DNA from: Scylla paramamosain
Lineage: Eukaryota > Arthropoda > Malacostraca > Decapoda > Portunidae
DNA length: 64,000 bases
Direction of reading: 5' to 3'
Assembly: GCF_035594125.1 (NCBI RefSeq)
Contig: NC_087181.1
Location: 6,517,340-6,581,339, forward strand
Position 1 is the first letter of the stretch; each line of letters begins with the position of its first letter. This document shows positions 45,716-58,873 of the stretch, in pieces. Made by a program: the position numbers and the translations under genes. The notes under the pieces were generated by a model. The model made no database searches and had not been told where the DNA came from. It was given only the letters and a program-made list of their open reading frames with translations.

Positions 45716-46900
45716 AGCCACGACTCATATCAGTAGATATTATCAAGCTTCCATAATGATATTTAGGAAAACCAAGTCTACCATGGTGTTCATGAGACAT
45801 TGCTGCTAATCAAGAACATCATTGAATTAGGAGTTCAAACGAAATCATTGCTCTCCTTGTTTCCCTGCACTCCACTGTTACATGGGCAAGCTTTACTTTA
45901 TTGTCACTCATCAGTACCTGCATATTTTTGTACTGTTATGTTTCATATACTAATAAAATAATGAAATGTGCTGATTCTTAGACAATGACTGATAATTCAG
46001 TGCCAGCAACATTACAGGAATAATAGGGAGTTAAAGAAATAGAAAGAAAATGTTTACTTACTTTTATTTATTTATTTATTTTCATACTTTGTGCATAGTC
46101 TACTATGACCATTTTATATTCTAGAGATGCAGCAATGTTTTTGAACTCAATGGTGGTTCTGTTTTCCTAATCATCATCTGGTAGCTTGATGAAACCAGAC
46201 ATAACCGTGTGACGTCCAGCTTCCTCTGTTCCTCTGCATATCATTCAAGGGTGGCTGCCATGGCTGTCATGTGGTGTGTGTACACGTGCATGCATGTGTG
46301 TAAGTGCAGAATATGTCCATCTGATGTGAAACACTGATAGTGATGTGGAGAAAGCAGATATGAGCAATGGTGTTGGGAAAAATCATGGCCAATATTGCAT
46401 GTAATAATATGTACTACAATAGGTAATCGGACAGAATGGCACTGTACAATATGTTGGGAACTTTTGCCATGAGGCAATCAAGAGAATATTGTTCTTCTGG
46501 TGATGTCTATTCGTACTTGATACACAACCCCCTGGTCAGGAAGAGCAAAAGTGAAACATAATCTTTGAGGATGGAGTTATGAGGTTAATGATATGATGTG
46601 CTTCTAGCTTGTCCTCTTTGAGTGACTAAATGACTTAAGGTGTAATTTCTTACAGATTGTGTGTCATTATTGGACTGTGAAGGGGCACAAAACACCAAGC
46701 CAGCAAAGTCTTCCTGAAGCCATAAGTTATAAATTGACAGTACTGCTACTGTACTTCCATTGCTGTTCACATCAAATCTTCACTGATTTTCTGACACTAA
46801 ATTGTTCAATATAACTCAGAACTTTACAGTTACCCCCCACACTGTTTTCTTTACAAATCAGTGGGGATGACAGTTCTGTCCTCTACCACAAATTATAGCC
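45716..46900. other. Downstream unique DNA
   Basis: Should contain the 3' LTR of the env-bearing element if one survives; no repeat of the 35.6-36.1 kb region was seen. Otherwise AT-rich without genes. Confidence 0.4.
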
Positions 46901-46904
46901 AGTG

Positions 46905-47260
46905 TATTTCATCTATCTTTTTCTCTCTGACTCCTTGCTTCCTCCAGCAGTATCCCCAAAAAAGGGTGGCCACGACAAAAAAGCCTCCACCTCTCCTTAT
47001 CCATACACTCCCCAGTACTCAACTCAAGTCTCCTGCTCTGCTTTCACCTTTCACACAAGTACTCCATAACTCTATACTTCCATCTCAGTGTCCTTTCTAT
47101 CTTGTAATGGCCCTCCACTTCACTACTATACATCTTCACAAGCTGTTCATGCTTCATTCTTCCAACATGTCCAAGCCACCTCAATGTACTTCTTTTCATC
47201 CATTCCACTACTTTACATCTGACTGACCAACCATTTCTATCCATCCATATCACATCACTC
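46905..47260 (-). mobile_element. LINE C-terminal fragment (family E)
   Basis: On the minus strand, VVEWMKRSTLRWLGHVGRM and RWKYRVMEYLCER (47253-47044) followed by a further piece with FCRGHPFLGY-type blocks match the Arg/Trp-rich tail common at the C-terminus of several LINE RTs. No RT motifs retained. Confidence 0.6.
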
Positions 47261-47639
47261 AGTCAATATTTTCAGGAACTCCTAGAGTAAAACTTATGCA
47301 AAACACTGTCAGGAAGCTGAGGAGGCAAGTTATCACTCTGGGGAGGCATCAAGAAAACACCTCAGCAGGTAATTACCAAATTTGCTGAGTACCTTGATCC
47401 CAAGATAGTTGACTTTTTTTAAAGGAGAGTGGTGTTACATGTAAGAGTGGAAGAATATATGGTGAACAAGAGAGGAGATTTGATCTAGCAACATACTATC
47501 ACAGCCCTAAAACTTACAGATTTCTTTCTTCAATATTTAAACTTCCATCACTTTCAACATTAAACATTACATTCATGGTTATGTAACATTTCCATAAATG
47601 TTGGCTGGAGTAAACCATCTCTAGCAGCCCTAGAAATGT

Positions 47640-48752
47640 GAGCATGGGACTTGCCAAAGAGACTCTTTGTGGCAATGCATTTGATGCAATGAGTGTAAAA
47701 GAATCTCTTCATTTTGACAAGGTGTCAGACCATTTTTGGAAAGGACTTTGGAGAGCATGGCACAAATATGAAACAGGCTAACCATGCACTTGTGTTTATG
47801 GTTAAGGGGTTGGTAAAAAGATGGAAGACGGTTTTTGGACATTTCTTTTATGCAGGAAGAATTAATACCACCAAATTAAGGGAACTGTATGAAACAACAA
47901 TTTAAAAAATTCAGGACACAGGGTTTAGAGTGATGTTCACAGTATGTGACCAAGAAGGCATGCATCAGTCCCTGTTTCACTGCCTTGGCATGACTAGAGA
48001 ATATCCTTCTTCTGAAGCCAATGGGGAGATGGTACATTTCTTTTATGATTCCCTACATCTGTTGAAAAGCCTGAGGAACACTCTTCTTAAGTATGATATT
48101 AACATTGGGAGGGCTGTCATTTCATGGGACCACATAAGAATTTTTTTTGGAAAAGATCATGAACAGAAAATTATACTTGCACCAGAATTAACTACTAAAC
48201 ATATATGTGAAGAAGGCTTTTCAAAGATGAGGGTCAATCTAGCTGCTCAGGTAATGAGTCATACTGTAGCAGCAGGCATCTATGCATTCAGTTGCAGGCC
48301 TGCTGCCACAGGCAGTTGTCCATACAGCAAATTTTGTACACAAGGTGGATAGATTGTTTGATTGTTTTAAAAGCTCTGTTGCATATCATTTCAAGGATGT
48401 TCTTAGGAAGATCAATTTAAAGTCTTGCCATGTTCAGTTCATAAGGGAGATTACTTCATATATAAATTTACTTCAAGTATGTGCTCCACCTCATGTATGG
48501 ATCCACTGCATCAATGGATAACTCATTAACTCAGCATCACTCCAGGCACTGTGGCAAGATGTCCGGAGGTACAAAGTGAAATACCTTCTTGGCCACAGGC
48601 TTAATCAAGACTGTTTGGAAAATTTGTTGGCTAAGCTGATGAATAAATTAGAGAATTGTGACCAGCCTACTATATATAATTTCACAAAAGGCCTCAAGTC
48701 CATGCCAGACACTATCACCTCTGTTGTGCACTCAGCACACAGACAAGTCTCT
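47640..48752 (+). pseudogene. P-element (THAP9-like) transposase, main part
   Basis: Blocks of P-type transposases in order: MSVKESLHFDKVSD, NHALVFMVKGLVKRWKTVFG (47720-47900), FTVCDQEGMHQSLFHCLG (47930-), FYDSLHLLKSLRNTL, ISWDHI, LAPELTTKHICEEGFSKMRVNLAAQV and RLNQDCLENLLAKL (about 48600). Stops/frameshifts near 47905, 48355 and 48520. Cut-and-paste transposase with a GTP-binding insertion; the THAP DNA-binding end and terminal repeats were not found. Interrupted at 48753 by LINE A9; C-terminal part at 53984-54220. Confidence 0.72.
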
Positions 48753-50716
48753 GATTACTGTTTCCATATCAGAAACCCTTCTCTGCTTGCAGAGCACATA
48801 ACAGAGGTGACAGTGTCTGGCATAGAGGCATACATTCCTCACTCTATCTCTCAAACTAAACTTTCCAAACCTTGGTTTGAAAAGCCTGTTCTGCTATACA
48901 TGATGAGAGGTGCCCACAAAGGGTACTTCAGCCTTCCATTACCTTAATCTCATGTGCTTTATATTTCTGCCTGGTATCATGCCAGGTTTTTTGTCCTCCA
49001 ACTAGCCAAAAACTCCTTCATTAATAGTAAGTGTCAAAATCTTTCAAGATCTAACTCTCCTCGTGACTTCTGGCACCCAGCCAAGAACATCTCCAATAAC
49101 TTTGCTTCTTCATCTTTCCCTCCTTTATTTCAACCTGATGGTACCACTGCCATCTCATCTATTTCTAAAGCTGAACTCTTCTCTCAAACCTTTGCTAAAA
49201 ACTCTAACTTGGATGATTCAGGGCTTTTTCCTCCCTCTCCTCTACCCTCTGACTATTTCATGCTACCAATTAAAATCCTTCACAGTGATGTTTTCCATGC
49301 CCTCACTGGCCTAAACCCTTGGAAGGCTTATGGACCTTATGGGATCCCTCTTATTGTTCTCTGAAACTCTGTGCCTCAGTCCCTGCACCTTGCCAAGTCA
49401 AATTCTTTCAACTCTGTCTATCAACATCTACCTTTCCTTCTTGTTGGAAGTTTGCCTACATTCAGCCTGTTCCTAAAAAGGTTGACTGTTCTAATCCCTC
49501 AAACTACTCTGCTATTGCTTTAATTTCCTGCCTATCTAAAGGTTTTAATCTATCCTCAACAGGAAGATTCTTAAACATACATCACTTCACAACCTTCTGT
49601 CTGATTGCCAGTATCGGTTCCACCAAGGCCACTCTACTGGTGATCTGGCTTTCCTTACTGAGTCTTGGTCATCCTCTTTTAGAGATTTTGGTGAAACTTT
49701 TGCTGTTGCTTTAGACATATCAAAAGCTTTTGATAGAGTCTGGCACAAAGTTTTGATTTTGCAAATTACCCTCCTTCCGTTTCTATCCTTCTTTCTGTAA
49801 CTTCATCTGGAGTTTCCTTTCTGACCATTCTATTGCTGTTATGGTAGACGGTTGCTGTTCTTCTAAATTTATTAATGGTGGTGTTCCTCAGGGTTCTGTC
49901 CTGTCACCCATTCTCTTCCTATTATTCATCAATGATCTTCTAAACCAAACTTGTTGTCCTATCCACTCCTACACTGATGATACCATGCTGCACTTTTCTA
50001 TGTCTTCTTCATAGACATCCAACCCTTCAGGAAGTAAACAGTTCAAGCAGGGAAGCCACAGAATCCCTAACTTCTGATCTCTCCAAAATTTCTGATTGGG
50101 GCAGAGCAAACTTAGTATTGTTCAATCCCTCAAAAACTCAATTCCTCCATCTATCAACTGGACACAACCTTCCAGACAACTATCCCTCTTCTTCAATGAC
50201 ATCCAACTGTCCCCCTCTCCTACACTGAACATCCTCAGTCTGCCCTTTACTTATAATCTAAACTGGAGATTTCACATCTCATCTCTAGCTAAAACAGCTT
50301 TTATAAGTTAGGCATTCTGAGTCGTCTCTGCCAGTTTTTCTCCCCCTCCCTCCTCCAAGCTACTAACTCTGTATAGGGGTCTTATCTGCCCATGTACAGG
50401 GTATGCTTTACATATACTGGGAGGGGAGGGTGCACTCATACTGCTATTTTAGACAGGGTGGAATCAAAAGCTTTTCATCTTATCAACTCTCCTCTAACTG
50501 ACTGTCTTCAGCCTCTTTTTCATCGCTGCAATATTGTATCTCTTGGTATCTTCTACCGCTATTTTCATGCTAACTGCTCTTCTGTTCTTGCTAACTGCAT
50601 GCATCCCCTCCTTCCACAGCCTCACTGCACAAGACTTTCTTCTTTCTCTCATCCCTATTCTGTCCATCTCTCTAATGCAAAAGTTAACCAATATTCTCAA
50701 TCATTCATCCCTTTCT
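48753..50716 (+). mobile_element. Family A LINE, copy A9, left part
   Basis: Starts in the endonuclease-RT linker (DYCFHIRNPSL) and runs through the RT to the C-terminal domain. The KVFES region is altered (SKGFN) by a deletion that leaves the TTTAAT of the TAA version. RT palm pieces ALDISKAFDRVW (49700) and GVPQGSVLSP (49880); SYTDD at 49970. It stops at 50716 within CCCTTTCT and resumes at 53778, split by an L2/CR1-like LINE. Confidence 0.85.
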
Positions 50717-50777
50717 TTTTCTTTAGAAGCCTTCCACCACTAGTTCCCAGCCAAGAGCATCACAGTGCACCTGTCTG

Positions 50778-52496
50778 ATGCCCCCTGGATGGCACTCCGC
50801 ATTAAAAGGTCAGCGGACCAGGGCATTCCACTCCTGCCCGGTCCTATACAGAAAGCTAAGAAACAGAATGATCAGGGAGATTAAGGCTGCCAAGGCAAGC
50901 TATTATCCGGACAAGATACATCATCTCAAGCTGGCCAACAACAGACAGTGGTATGCTAGGATCAAAGCTTTGTGTGGCCTACAAAAGCACACTTCATCTC
51001 TTCCTTGCACCTCACACCTTCCTGCTAATCTCACAGCTCTGGAGATTAATGATCACTTTGCCGCTATCTGTCAGACCTTTCCTTCCCTCCACACCACTCC
51101 GCTTCCTGCCTATCTTCCTGCTCCCTCCCCTCCCCCCACTGTCCAGGTGATGGATGTTTTAAAGAGAATACTTAAATTTAAACCAAGATCCACCACACCC
51201 ACTGATCTTCCCATAAAAATTTACATGGAGTTTTCTACAGAGCTAGCAACACTGCTATGATCTATAATAAATGCCTCTCTCCCAGCACTCTTGCCCCACA
51301 GACTGGAAGACATCTTACATCATCCCCATCCCCAAAACTTCCAGTCCACAGTCACTCAATGACCTCAGGCCGGTCTCTATCACCCCCATTCCTAGCCTTA
51401 TTTGTGAAGATTTTGTGTATGACTGGGCCTACACCAATATCTGTAATACCGTGGATATCAAACAGTTTGGAAATATTAAAGCCACCTCCACCCCCCATTA
51501 CATGACCACCTTCCTTGAATTCATTCACAGCCACCTTGACAAGTGAAACCTCTCTAGCTGTTGCTTTTGTGAACTTCAAAAAAGCCTTTGATCTTGTTGA
51601 TCACACTGTTGTCATCAGCACGGCAATAAGTCTGGGTCTCCCTCCTAACCTGGTAGTGTGGCTAGCCGACTTCCTCACAGGGAGGAGTCAGGCCGTTCGC
51701 TATCAGGGCTCTGTCTCTAATTTCCAACAGCTGACATGTGGGGTCCCCCAAAGGACCAAGATGGGTCCACTATGCTTCCTCTTCCTAATCAACAATGCCC
51801 TCACTGACACCCTCTATCACTGGATGTATGTGGACAACTGCACCGTGGGTGTCCCAGTCTCCCACAAGAACCCGGACTACTCGCCACTGCAAGTAGTTTT
51901 GGAGCGACTACAGACATGGACAGAGGAGAGCAGGATGACCATCAACCACAGTAAAATTGTGGTGATGCATTTCTGTACCTCCTCTGTACCAGTGCCCCCT
52001 CCCCAGCTCACAGTGGGCCCTTACCCCCTCCAGGTAGTCCGATGTGCCAAGCTTCTTGGAGTCATGGTGGATGACCAGCTGACCTGGATGCAACATGTCA
52101 CCAGCACCTTAAGATTCACTACCTACAGGCTGCACAGTCATGCTGCACAGACTCAGGTCACTGGGGAAGCTGACAGATGAGTTAAGGGGAGTGTACCTCA
52201 CCTTCATCCTCCCCAAACTTATGTATGCCTCCCCAGCATGGTCCTCCTCCCTTACACACACTCAACAGCTCCAGCTGGAGAGTGTGCAGAAAAGGGCATG
52301 CAGAGTCATCCTTGTCCCTGCCTACACCACCTATGATGAAGCCCTGACCACCCTGAGTCTGTCCAGACTATCCGCCAGGCACCAAGAGGCCTGGAGAAAT
52401 TTGGAAGGGGACTACTATGTCATTCACGCCTCCAATACATGCTGCCGCCTGATGTGCCTTGCCCGGTCTGTGCCACAAGACACCACAACCAAATAA
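50778..52496 (+). pseudogene. RT ORF of family C
   Basis: Pre-RT 50778-51260 (KLRNRMIREIKAAKASYYPD, RQWYARIKALCGLQK). Fingers 51271-51546 (DWKTSYIIPIPK, DLRPVSITPI). RT palm 51515-52180: FKKAFDLVDHTVV, CGVPQRTKMGPL, and YVDN where YVDD is expected, so a catalytic Asp is lost. Thumb/C-terminus 52140-52496 (LRGVYLTFILPKLMYASPAW, QKRACRVIL). Frameshifts near 51258, 51525 and 52140. Family by motif memory only. Confidence 0.72.
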
Positions 52497-52871
52497 CGCC
52501 CCTAAAGGCACCATGCACAGACCGGTACAGGCTCAGTGCGATTCTCACCATGGTGCGAGCCATCAATAAATAGTATTTCGTTTCTAGATTAGACTTAGCT
52601 TTAGGATTAATGTTAACCCTTTCCCTCCGGCGCTTGAATTATTTTCTCGTTTTGTATGACGGCTAAAAATGGTAAACCTAGAAATTGTCAGAAAATTGTT
52701 TGAATACTAATAATTATTTTCTCTTTGTTATTCTGAATACAATGATATACTTTGTAGCTCGATGTGACCTCTGAAAGTTGAGTTTATGCCTTATAAAGGA
52801 TTCCTCCTTCTCCTGCTGTGTGATCCGTCATCCAGAAACAGCCCAGAGAGCGATGACGCCGCGCACAAACA

Positions 52872-53059
<188 letters not shown>

Positions 53060-53144
53060 CATCCCTTTTCACATCAAGTTTCAGGCAAATAACATTCTCT
53101 CTCTTTCTCTCTCTCTCTCTGACAAGTTACCTTCTACCATTTTA

Positions 53145-53351
53145 TTATAAAATCGAAGATAATGAAAAAATTAACATGAAAGAATGATAGGTATCATCTC
53201 TCTGTTCTGATAAAACAGGTGGATCCTGTAAATCATTTTCCGAGTCCTCACCAATGTCTTTGCTTTCTTCAGTTTCTTCTTCTAAATATTCACTGTCACT
53301 GTCTTCAAACTCAGAAGCACTGCTAAATACATATGTTGTGTCCTGCTCCAT
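53145..53351 (-). pseudogene. piggyBac transposase N-terminal remnant
   Basis: Open from MEQDTTYVFSSASEFEDSDS (ATG 53351-53349), acidic with EYLEEETEESKDIGEDSEN, then runs into unrelated frame and the (CT)/(GA) array. Acidic N-termini are typical of piggyBac transposases. Lacks the DDD core. Confidence 0.55.
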
Positions 53352-53410
53352 GGTGAGTTATGATCTGAGATCCTTGGCTCTTATCAGGATGTCTCTTCAC
53401 ACTTATCATG

Positions 53411-53444
53411 GTGCTTTCCACCCGGCAAGTGCTTTCCACCCGGC
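53411..53444. repeat. Direct repeat GTGCTTTCCACCCGGC x2
   Basis: Two tandem 17-bp units in the subterminal part of the piggyBac derivative; possible transposase-binding repeats. Confidence 0.7.
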
Positions 53445-53777
53445 GGGTCGCTGGGGTTGCCAAGTGTCGCCCGGAGAAAGGGAAAATAGCTTAGTTACTG
53501 CTAAATTTCCATAGCTAGTGACAACATTACATGTGGAAACATGCCAGACACTTCTACTCACACCATCTGACTCGAGAAACCGCGCTTGGACCTCAAAATT
53601 GAGGCGCGAAAATTCTTGATTACCGGTATGATCGCCGTCGCTACGGACGCATTTTTGCAACCGTATATATACGATTGCCGGAAGGAAAGGGTTAAGTATT
53701 TCCCCACCCCCTCTGTACATTTTCAGTTTGTGAACTGCCTTAATAATAAACCGTTTATTATTATTATTATTATTTCT

Positions 53778-53983
53778 CTGGTAAACTCTGGAACTCCCTG
53801 CCTGCTTCTGTATTTCCTCCTTCCTATGACTTGAGGGAGGTTTCAAGACACTTACCCTTAAATTTTTTACAATTCTTTTGACATTATTTTAGGGACTGAC
53901 ATCTTGATGGGATTTTTTTTCCCCCTTTTTTTTTTGTTTCCCTTGGCCAGTGACCCTCTTATGTAAAAAAATAAATAAATAAT
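53778..53983 (+). mobile_element. Family A LINE, copy A9, 3' end
   Basis: Resumes with CTGGTAAACTCTGGAACTCC in register with 50716 and ends with a degraded A-rich tail (53965-53983). Confidence 0.85.
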
Positions 53984-54220
53984 AATCAATGATTTGTTAC
54001 AAGGTCCTTCTTCATCAAGTAACTATGAGGCAGATGAGTCACAATTCTTAAACCTGACCACCTGGGAATCAGATTCTCCCTTGAACCCAGATTTTGACTC
54101 TGAGCCTGAAGCAGACAACTTTATGATGAATGATATCCAAGTAGCTAAGATGAAAGCTCTTATATATATTGTTGGCTGGACATGCACTAAATTTTTAAAG
54201 TCATGTGTGTCAATATTGTA
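53984..54220 (+). pseudogene. P-element transposase, C-terminal part
   Basis: Open from 53994: SSSNYEADESQFLNLTTWES and IQVAKMKALIYIVGWTCTKFLK, matching the C-terminal DGL-Y-(A/S)GW region of P-type transposases. Separated from the main part by copy A9 and what is nested in it. Ends at TAA 54219-54221. Confidence 0.55.
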
Positions 54221-54287
54221 AGCTGAATTTGTTAGATTTAAGCAATGAATCTGATAGTCAATTTAAACTTTTTTTCTTATTTTAAAG

Positions 54288-54428
54288 CTGAGTTCTACAG
54301 CCTCTGCATTTGGAAGATTCTCTGTACTCAATGAGAATGTTATCAAACATTTCTCAGAGGTTAAGGCAGCACTCCAGTCCACCATGGAGGGAGCCATGCT
54401 GGGGAAGAGAGTTTCCCTAATGCTTTAA
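54288..54428 (+). other. Candidate terminal host exon
   Basis: A strong pyrimidine tract and acceptor (CTTTTTTTCTTATTTTAAAG) precede 46 codons (FGRFSVLNENVIKHFSEVKA...) ending at TAA 54426-54428. No match recognised, so it may be chance. Confidence 0.25.
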
Positions 54429-55400
54429 TCAAAGTTAGCAAATCATACTTTCATTACTCCTTTGCCCTTGTGTTCCAGCCACCTCACCAAGAGCATTCAT
54501 CTCTACATCTGACTGAAAATATTTTACACCTTAAAGTGGCATAATAGAGCTACTCCTAATAACAAAAATAGGAGTAACAGGAAATTAATTGAATTAAAAA
54601 TAAATTACCAAACTTGTCCTTTTACAAAATGACTGTCACCAACAAGGCATGTGAATGTATTCATTTGCTTTCAGGCTTCCCATGGTAACACTGCCTTTGC
54701 TTTGGTTACATGAATGTTTTACTTGACTTGATGCTCACTTCTGTAACACTCCTTTGGTTGGCCTGTTTGATAGTCAATATTTGCTTTCTGGCTCAGTGTG
54801 ACAGTATTGCTTTGCTTTGCCAAACACTGCATTTGAAATGTAACAAGCATATATTTTGTTGTGATGTCTGTCTGTCAAAATATTGTGCATATGTTATGTT
54901 TCTTCTCTGCCCAAAAGTGTAACTGCATGTATTGTAACAAGCTAGGTGATGTTAACATTCCTTGCAAACATGATTTTCTTTTCTCTCTTATGTAATGCAT
55001 TCACCACCAATCTGGTTTGTTGTAGCTTTTGCTAGCTCTTCATTTACATGTAGCAAGAGACAGTGTAACAGCATTGAATATCTGCCTTTCTATGTGCTTT
55101 TATGTAATGAAACAGTTATAACTTTGTGGTATCATTATTACAGCATGGCATCTAACATATTCAGCTTTACCTTCCTCTCTGTTGCTTCATGGACAGTGCT
55201 ATTATTTGGAATACAACCTCTATAGAAAAGTTTGCCTTTAGTTTGTGTTTTTTTTTCTTCCATATTTTCTTATTTCATGAGAGAGCATGTCAGCTCTGCT
55301 ATGTTTTTTCTTTTTTTTATAATTCTTCATAAATATGCATTTTTTTTTGTGTGTGTGCAATGCCACCTGCACTTGTATTATGCTAAAAGCTATAGAAGTA
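54429..55400. other. AT-rich unique DNA
   Basis: No gene or element recognised. Confidence 0.4.
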
Positions 55401-55419
55401 TGGTGTGTATGTGTGAGTG

Positions 55420-57490
55420 TGTGTGTGTATTTATCTAGTTCTATTGTGCAGGGCACAAGCCAAAGCTCATTTTGTCCTGTTTCCATAACTATATTTATCC
55501 AATTTCTCTTTAACATGTGTACACTGTTTACCACAACCACCTCTTCCTTCAAATCATTCCAGATTTCAATAGTTCATTTTCATTATTTATTATTTTTATT
55601 TTACCATCATCAGCATAAGGGTTTATATAACTATTTAAATCATCTGCCATACCATTTACATATATTTGAAACACAACAGGTGCCCCACTTATAACTTTCA
55701 CAATAACTTGAATTTATGTCTCATTTTCCTCCCTTGTAAATAGTCCTCCATCCATCTCAGTGTTGCTCCCTTTAGTCTTCCTTCATTCTCTAACTTATAC
55801 ATAAGACTTTTGTAGGAACTTTATCAAATGCTTTTTTTGAGATCCAAGTATACCACATCAACCCATCTATCCCTCTCTTCTTGCACTCCATCAATTACTC
55901 TTGCTTTTATATAAAAGCTCAGTAAATTTGTGACACAGGATCTCCCTTTCCTGAATCCAAATTGCTTTTCTGTAATTATCTTTTCATCTTCTAAATATTG
56001 CACCCATCTATCTTTAATTACTATTTCACAAAGCTTGCTTACAATACCTGTTAGTGACACTGGTCTGTAATTAAATGATTCCATTTTATTTCCCCCTTTG
56101 TATATTGGGACTATGTTAGCTCTTTCCGTTCCCTTGCTACTTTTCCTTCTTTCAATGAGCTATTGATTATATCCCATATGGGCTCTTCCATTTGTTCTCT
56201 GCATTCTTTTAATATCCATCTATTTACTTGATCTGTTCCCACAGTTTTTCTAACATCCAGCTCTTCCAGCAGTTTCTTGGTCTCTTGTCTCTTTGCTTGT
56301 ATCTTCAGTATTCCCTCATTCAGTGATACCACTTTTAGTGCTACAAAATCAGTTTCCTTTGTAAACACAGATTGAAAACTCTCATTTATTAGTTCACTCA
56401 TCTCCTCAGTAGTTTCAAAAATTCTTCCTTCTCTTCCTAACTTGCTTATGTCATTCCTGTTTCATTTTTCCAATTATGTATCTGTAGAAGCTCTTCCTTG
56501 CGTTTACTTACTGTCACTTTCAAAATTTCTTTCTTCTTCTCTTCTTATTATATCATATTCATTCCTCGCCTTTCTGTATTCTTCCCTAGTATTTCTGTTC
56601 AGTTGTCTCATCCTTTTCCTCCATGCCCTGTCCTTTTTTCTTTTTTTGCTTCTACACACCTGGCATTATACCATTCATGCTTCCTAATTTTCATTTTATA
56701 ACTTGGTGCAAACTGTTGCACCCCCATCTCTACACTTGCTCAAAAAATCTCATACTTTTCTTCCACTACTTTACCTTTGAATAGCTTTTTCCAGTTAATT
56801 TTTCCATAAAAGTTACTAAGCTCTGCAAAGTTTGCCTTAGCATAGTTCTGTCTCCCATTTCTAAATTGTTCATTCCTGTGTAACACTGTTTTCTCCTGTA
56901 ATACTATTTCTTTTGTCACATGATCATTTCTTCCCAGTGGACTAAGACAACGTATACTTAGTCTACTTTCTGAGGTTCTGTAAACACTAAGTCCAACTGT
57001 GATGGATCTTCTTCTCCTCTGCATCTTGTAGATTCATTCACCCAATGTCTCACTGTATTCACCATCAAAGCTCTTCGCTCCATGACGTGACATTTTTTTT
57101 CACTTTCATCTCCTCCCAGTTAATTCCTTTAGTGCTGAAGTCACCTACTAAGAGCACTTTGTTACTTTTCCTTATCATCTCCTCTATACTATTTCTTGTT
57201 TCTAGTTGCATAGTTTTATATCTTTTGGTCTCCCATGAATTAGTTTTTTGGTGGTATGTACATCACAATAACTTTTCTTTTTTTCACTTTCTTTGATCTT
57301 ATTCATAACACTCAAAGTTTCCACCATTCCATCACCATATTCCACTTCCTCAACAACAATATCCTCTTTTATCAATATCATCACTCCTCCTCCTGCCTTT
57401 CCTTTTCTGTCTCTCCTCCATGTGCTATATCCTTCCTTTGCAAATCTCAACTTTATTTCCTCTTTTAGTTTGATTTCCACTTTTTTTTAC
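55420..57490 (-). mobile_element. CR1-like LINE (family D), copy D2
   Basis: Minus-strand copy, read 57490 to 55420. Endonuclease: GYSTWRRDRKGKAGGGVMI (57480-57202) and SPLGRNDHV (57024-56740). Pre-RT 56401-56111 (DVRKTVGTDQVN). RT fingers 56084-55824 (NYRPVSLTGIVSK, EKQFGFRKGRSCVTNLL). A late YADDG remains near 55614-55605. Much of the RT and C-terminus is deleted. The 3' end (CTGCACAATAGAACTAGATAAATAC near 55460-55425 on the minus strand) matches the D1 end. Multiple frameshifts. Confidence 0.72.
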
Positions 57491-57792
57491 GTAGAAGGGA
57501 CACGTTAAATGTACCACATGTGGTTTATTGTTCTTTAGGTAGTCTTTTAGTTTCAATAGGCTCAACACTAAACCATCTATATTTGTATACATCAATTTTA
57601 AGCTTCTGCTTGGTTATCTTCCATGGCATCTTTGTGCCACCTTTTCCTCACTTTCATATCCACAACTTTCCAAATGAATCTCCTCACTTGTTCTCGTGTT
57701 TTCTACTCATTTTTTGACTGGGCCTCTACTCTCAACTCTCAATTTACTTATTTGTGTTTACCTAGTTGTATAATACAGGGTTCAAGCAGGGC

Positions 57793-58221
57793 TCATGGTG
57801 TCTTGTCTCTATATCTATATTTATTCAGCATTTCCTTAAATTTATGTACATTTGGTGCTGTAAAAATCTTCTCATTTAGACCATTCCAGATATCCACAGT
57901 TCTATGTGAAAAACTGAACTTCTTGATGTCCCTCAAACACTGACCCTTCCTGATCTTCTTTGAGTGCCCTCTCGTCCGTCCAGCTTCATCTTCTTCCAGC
58001 AACATCAGATCCTGCTTGTCTATCCTCTCAATGCTGTTAACTATTTTATACATCATTATTAGATCTCCTCTTTCTCTTCTAACTTGCAAAGTTGGCAGTC
58101 CCATTTCCTTCAGCCTCTTTTCATACATTAGGTCTTTCAGCTCCAGTACCATCCTTGTAGCTGCCCTCTGAATTCTTTCCAACTTCTTTATGTCTTTCTT
58201 CATATGCAGAGACCACACCAC
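57793..58221 (-). pseudogene. C-terminal domain of family D copy D1
   Basis: Open 142 codons: HMKKDIKKLERIQRAATRMV, EKRLKEMGLPTL, RRERGDLIMMYKIVN, AGRTRGHSKKIRKGQCL, FSHRTVDIWNGL. This is the typical post-RT segment of CR1-like elements. The preceding RT has been deleted (join near 58260). Confidence 0.75.
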
Positions 58222-58873
58222 TGCTGCATATTCCAGTCTGGGATATTCAGCTTCTCTAACAATTTGCCAATTTCATGTTTTTACATCAAGATTTCCCATA
58301 ACAACCCTGCCTCACCTCCTCATTTGGTTCTGTTAAATCCACTTCCACACTGAACATAGACCTGAAACTCTCATTCACAATTTCACTCATCTCTTCTGCT
58401 GTTTGATATATCCTTCCTTCCTTTACTATCTTGTTAATGGTCTCTCTGCTTGTCATCTTTCCATTTATATATCTGTAAAAAAGCTTGGGCTCTTCTTCAC
58501 ATTTCTTTACCACATCCTTTTCAAATTGTTTCTCCTCCTCTTTTCTTATTCTAACATACTCATTCCTTGCCTCCTTATACTACTCTCTATTATTTTCATT
58601 TCTTTGTTTCTTCAGTTTCTTCCAAGCTATATCCTTTCTCTTCTTAGTTTCTGCACATCTGGAGTAAAATACCAAATACGTTTGCTCCTCCTTACTTAAT
58701 ATACAGCTACATACTTCTGCACACCCTCATTGTACTTTTTCAGGAATATTTTGTATTTCTCTTGCACTGTCTTGACTTCCACAAGTCCTTTCCAATCAAT
58801 ACTCCCAGAGAATTTTCTTAACTCTGTAAAATTTGTCTTTGTGTGATTTAGTCACCCATTTTTATAGTACTCC

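Noticed and set aside
53586..53834. Open frame across 53586-53834
   Set aside because: Joins the piggyBac end, the (ATT)n tail and LINE A9 in one artificial frame.
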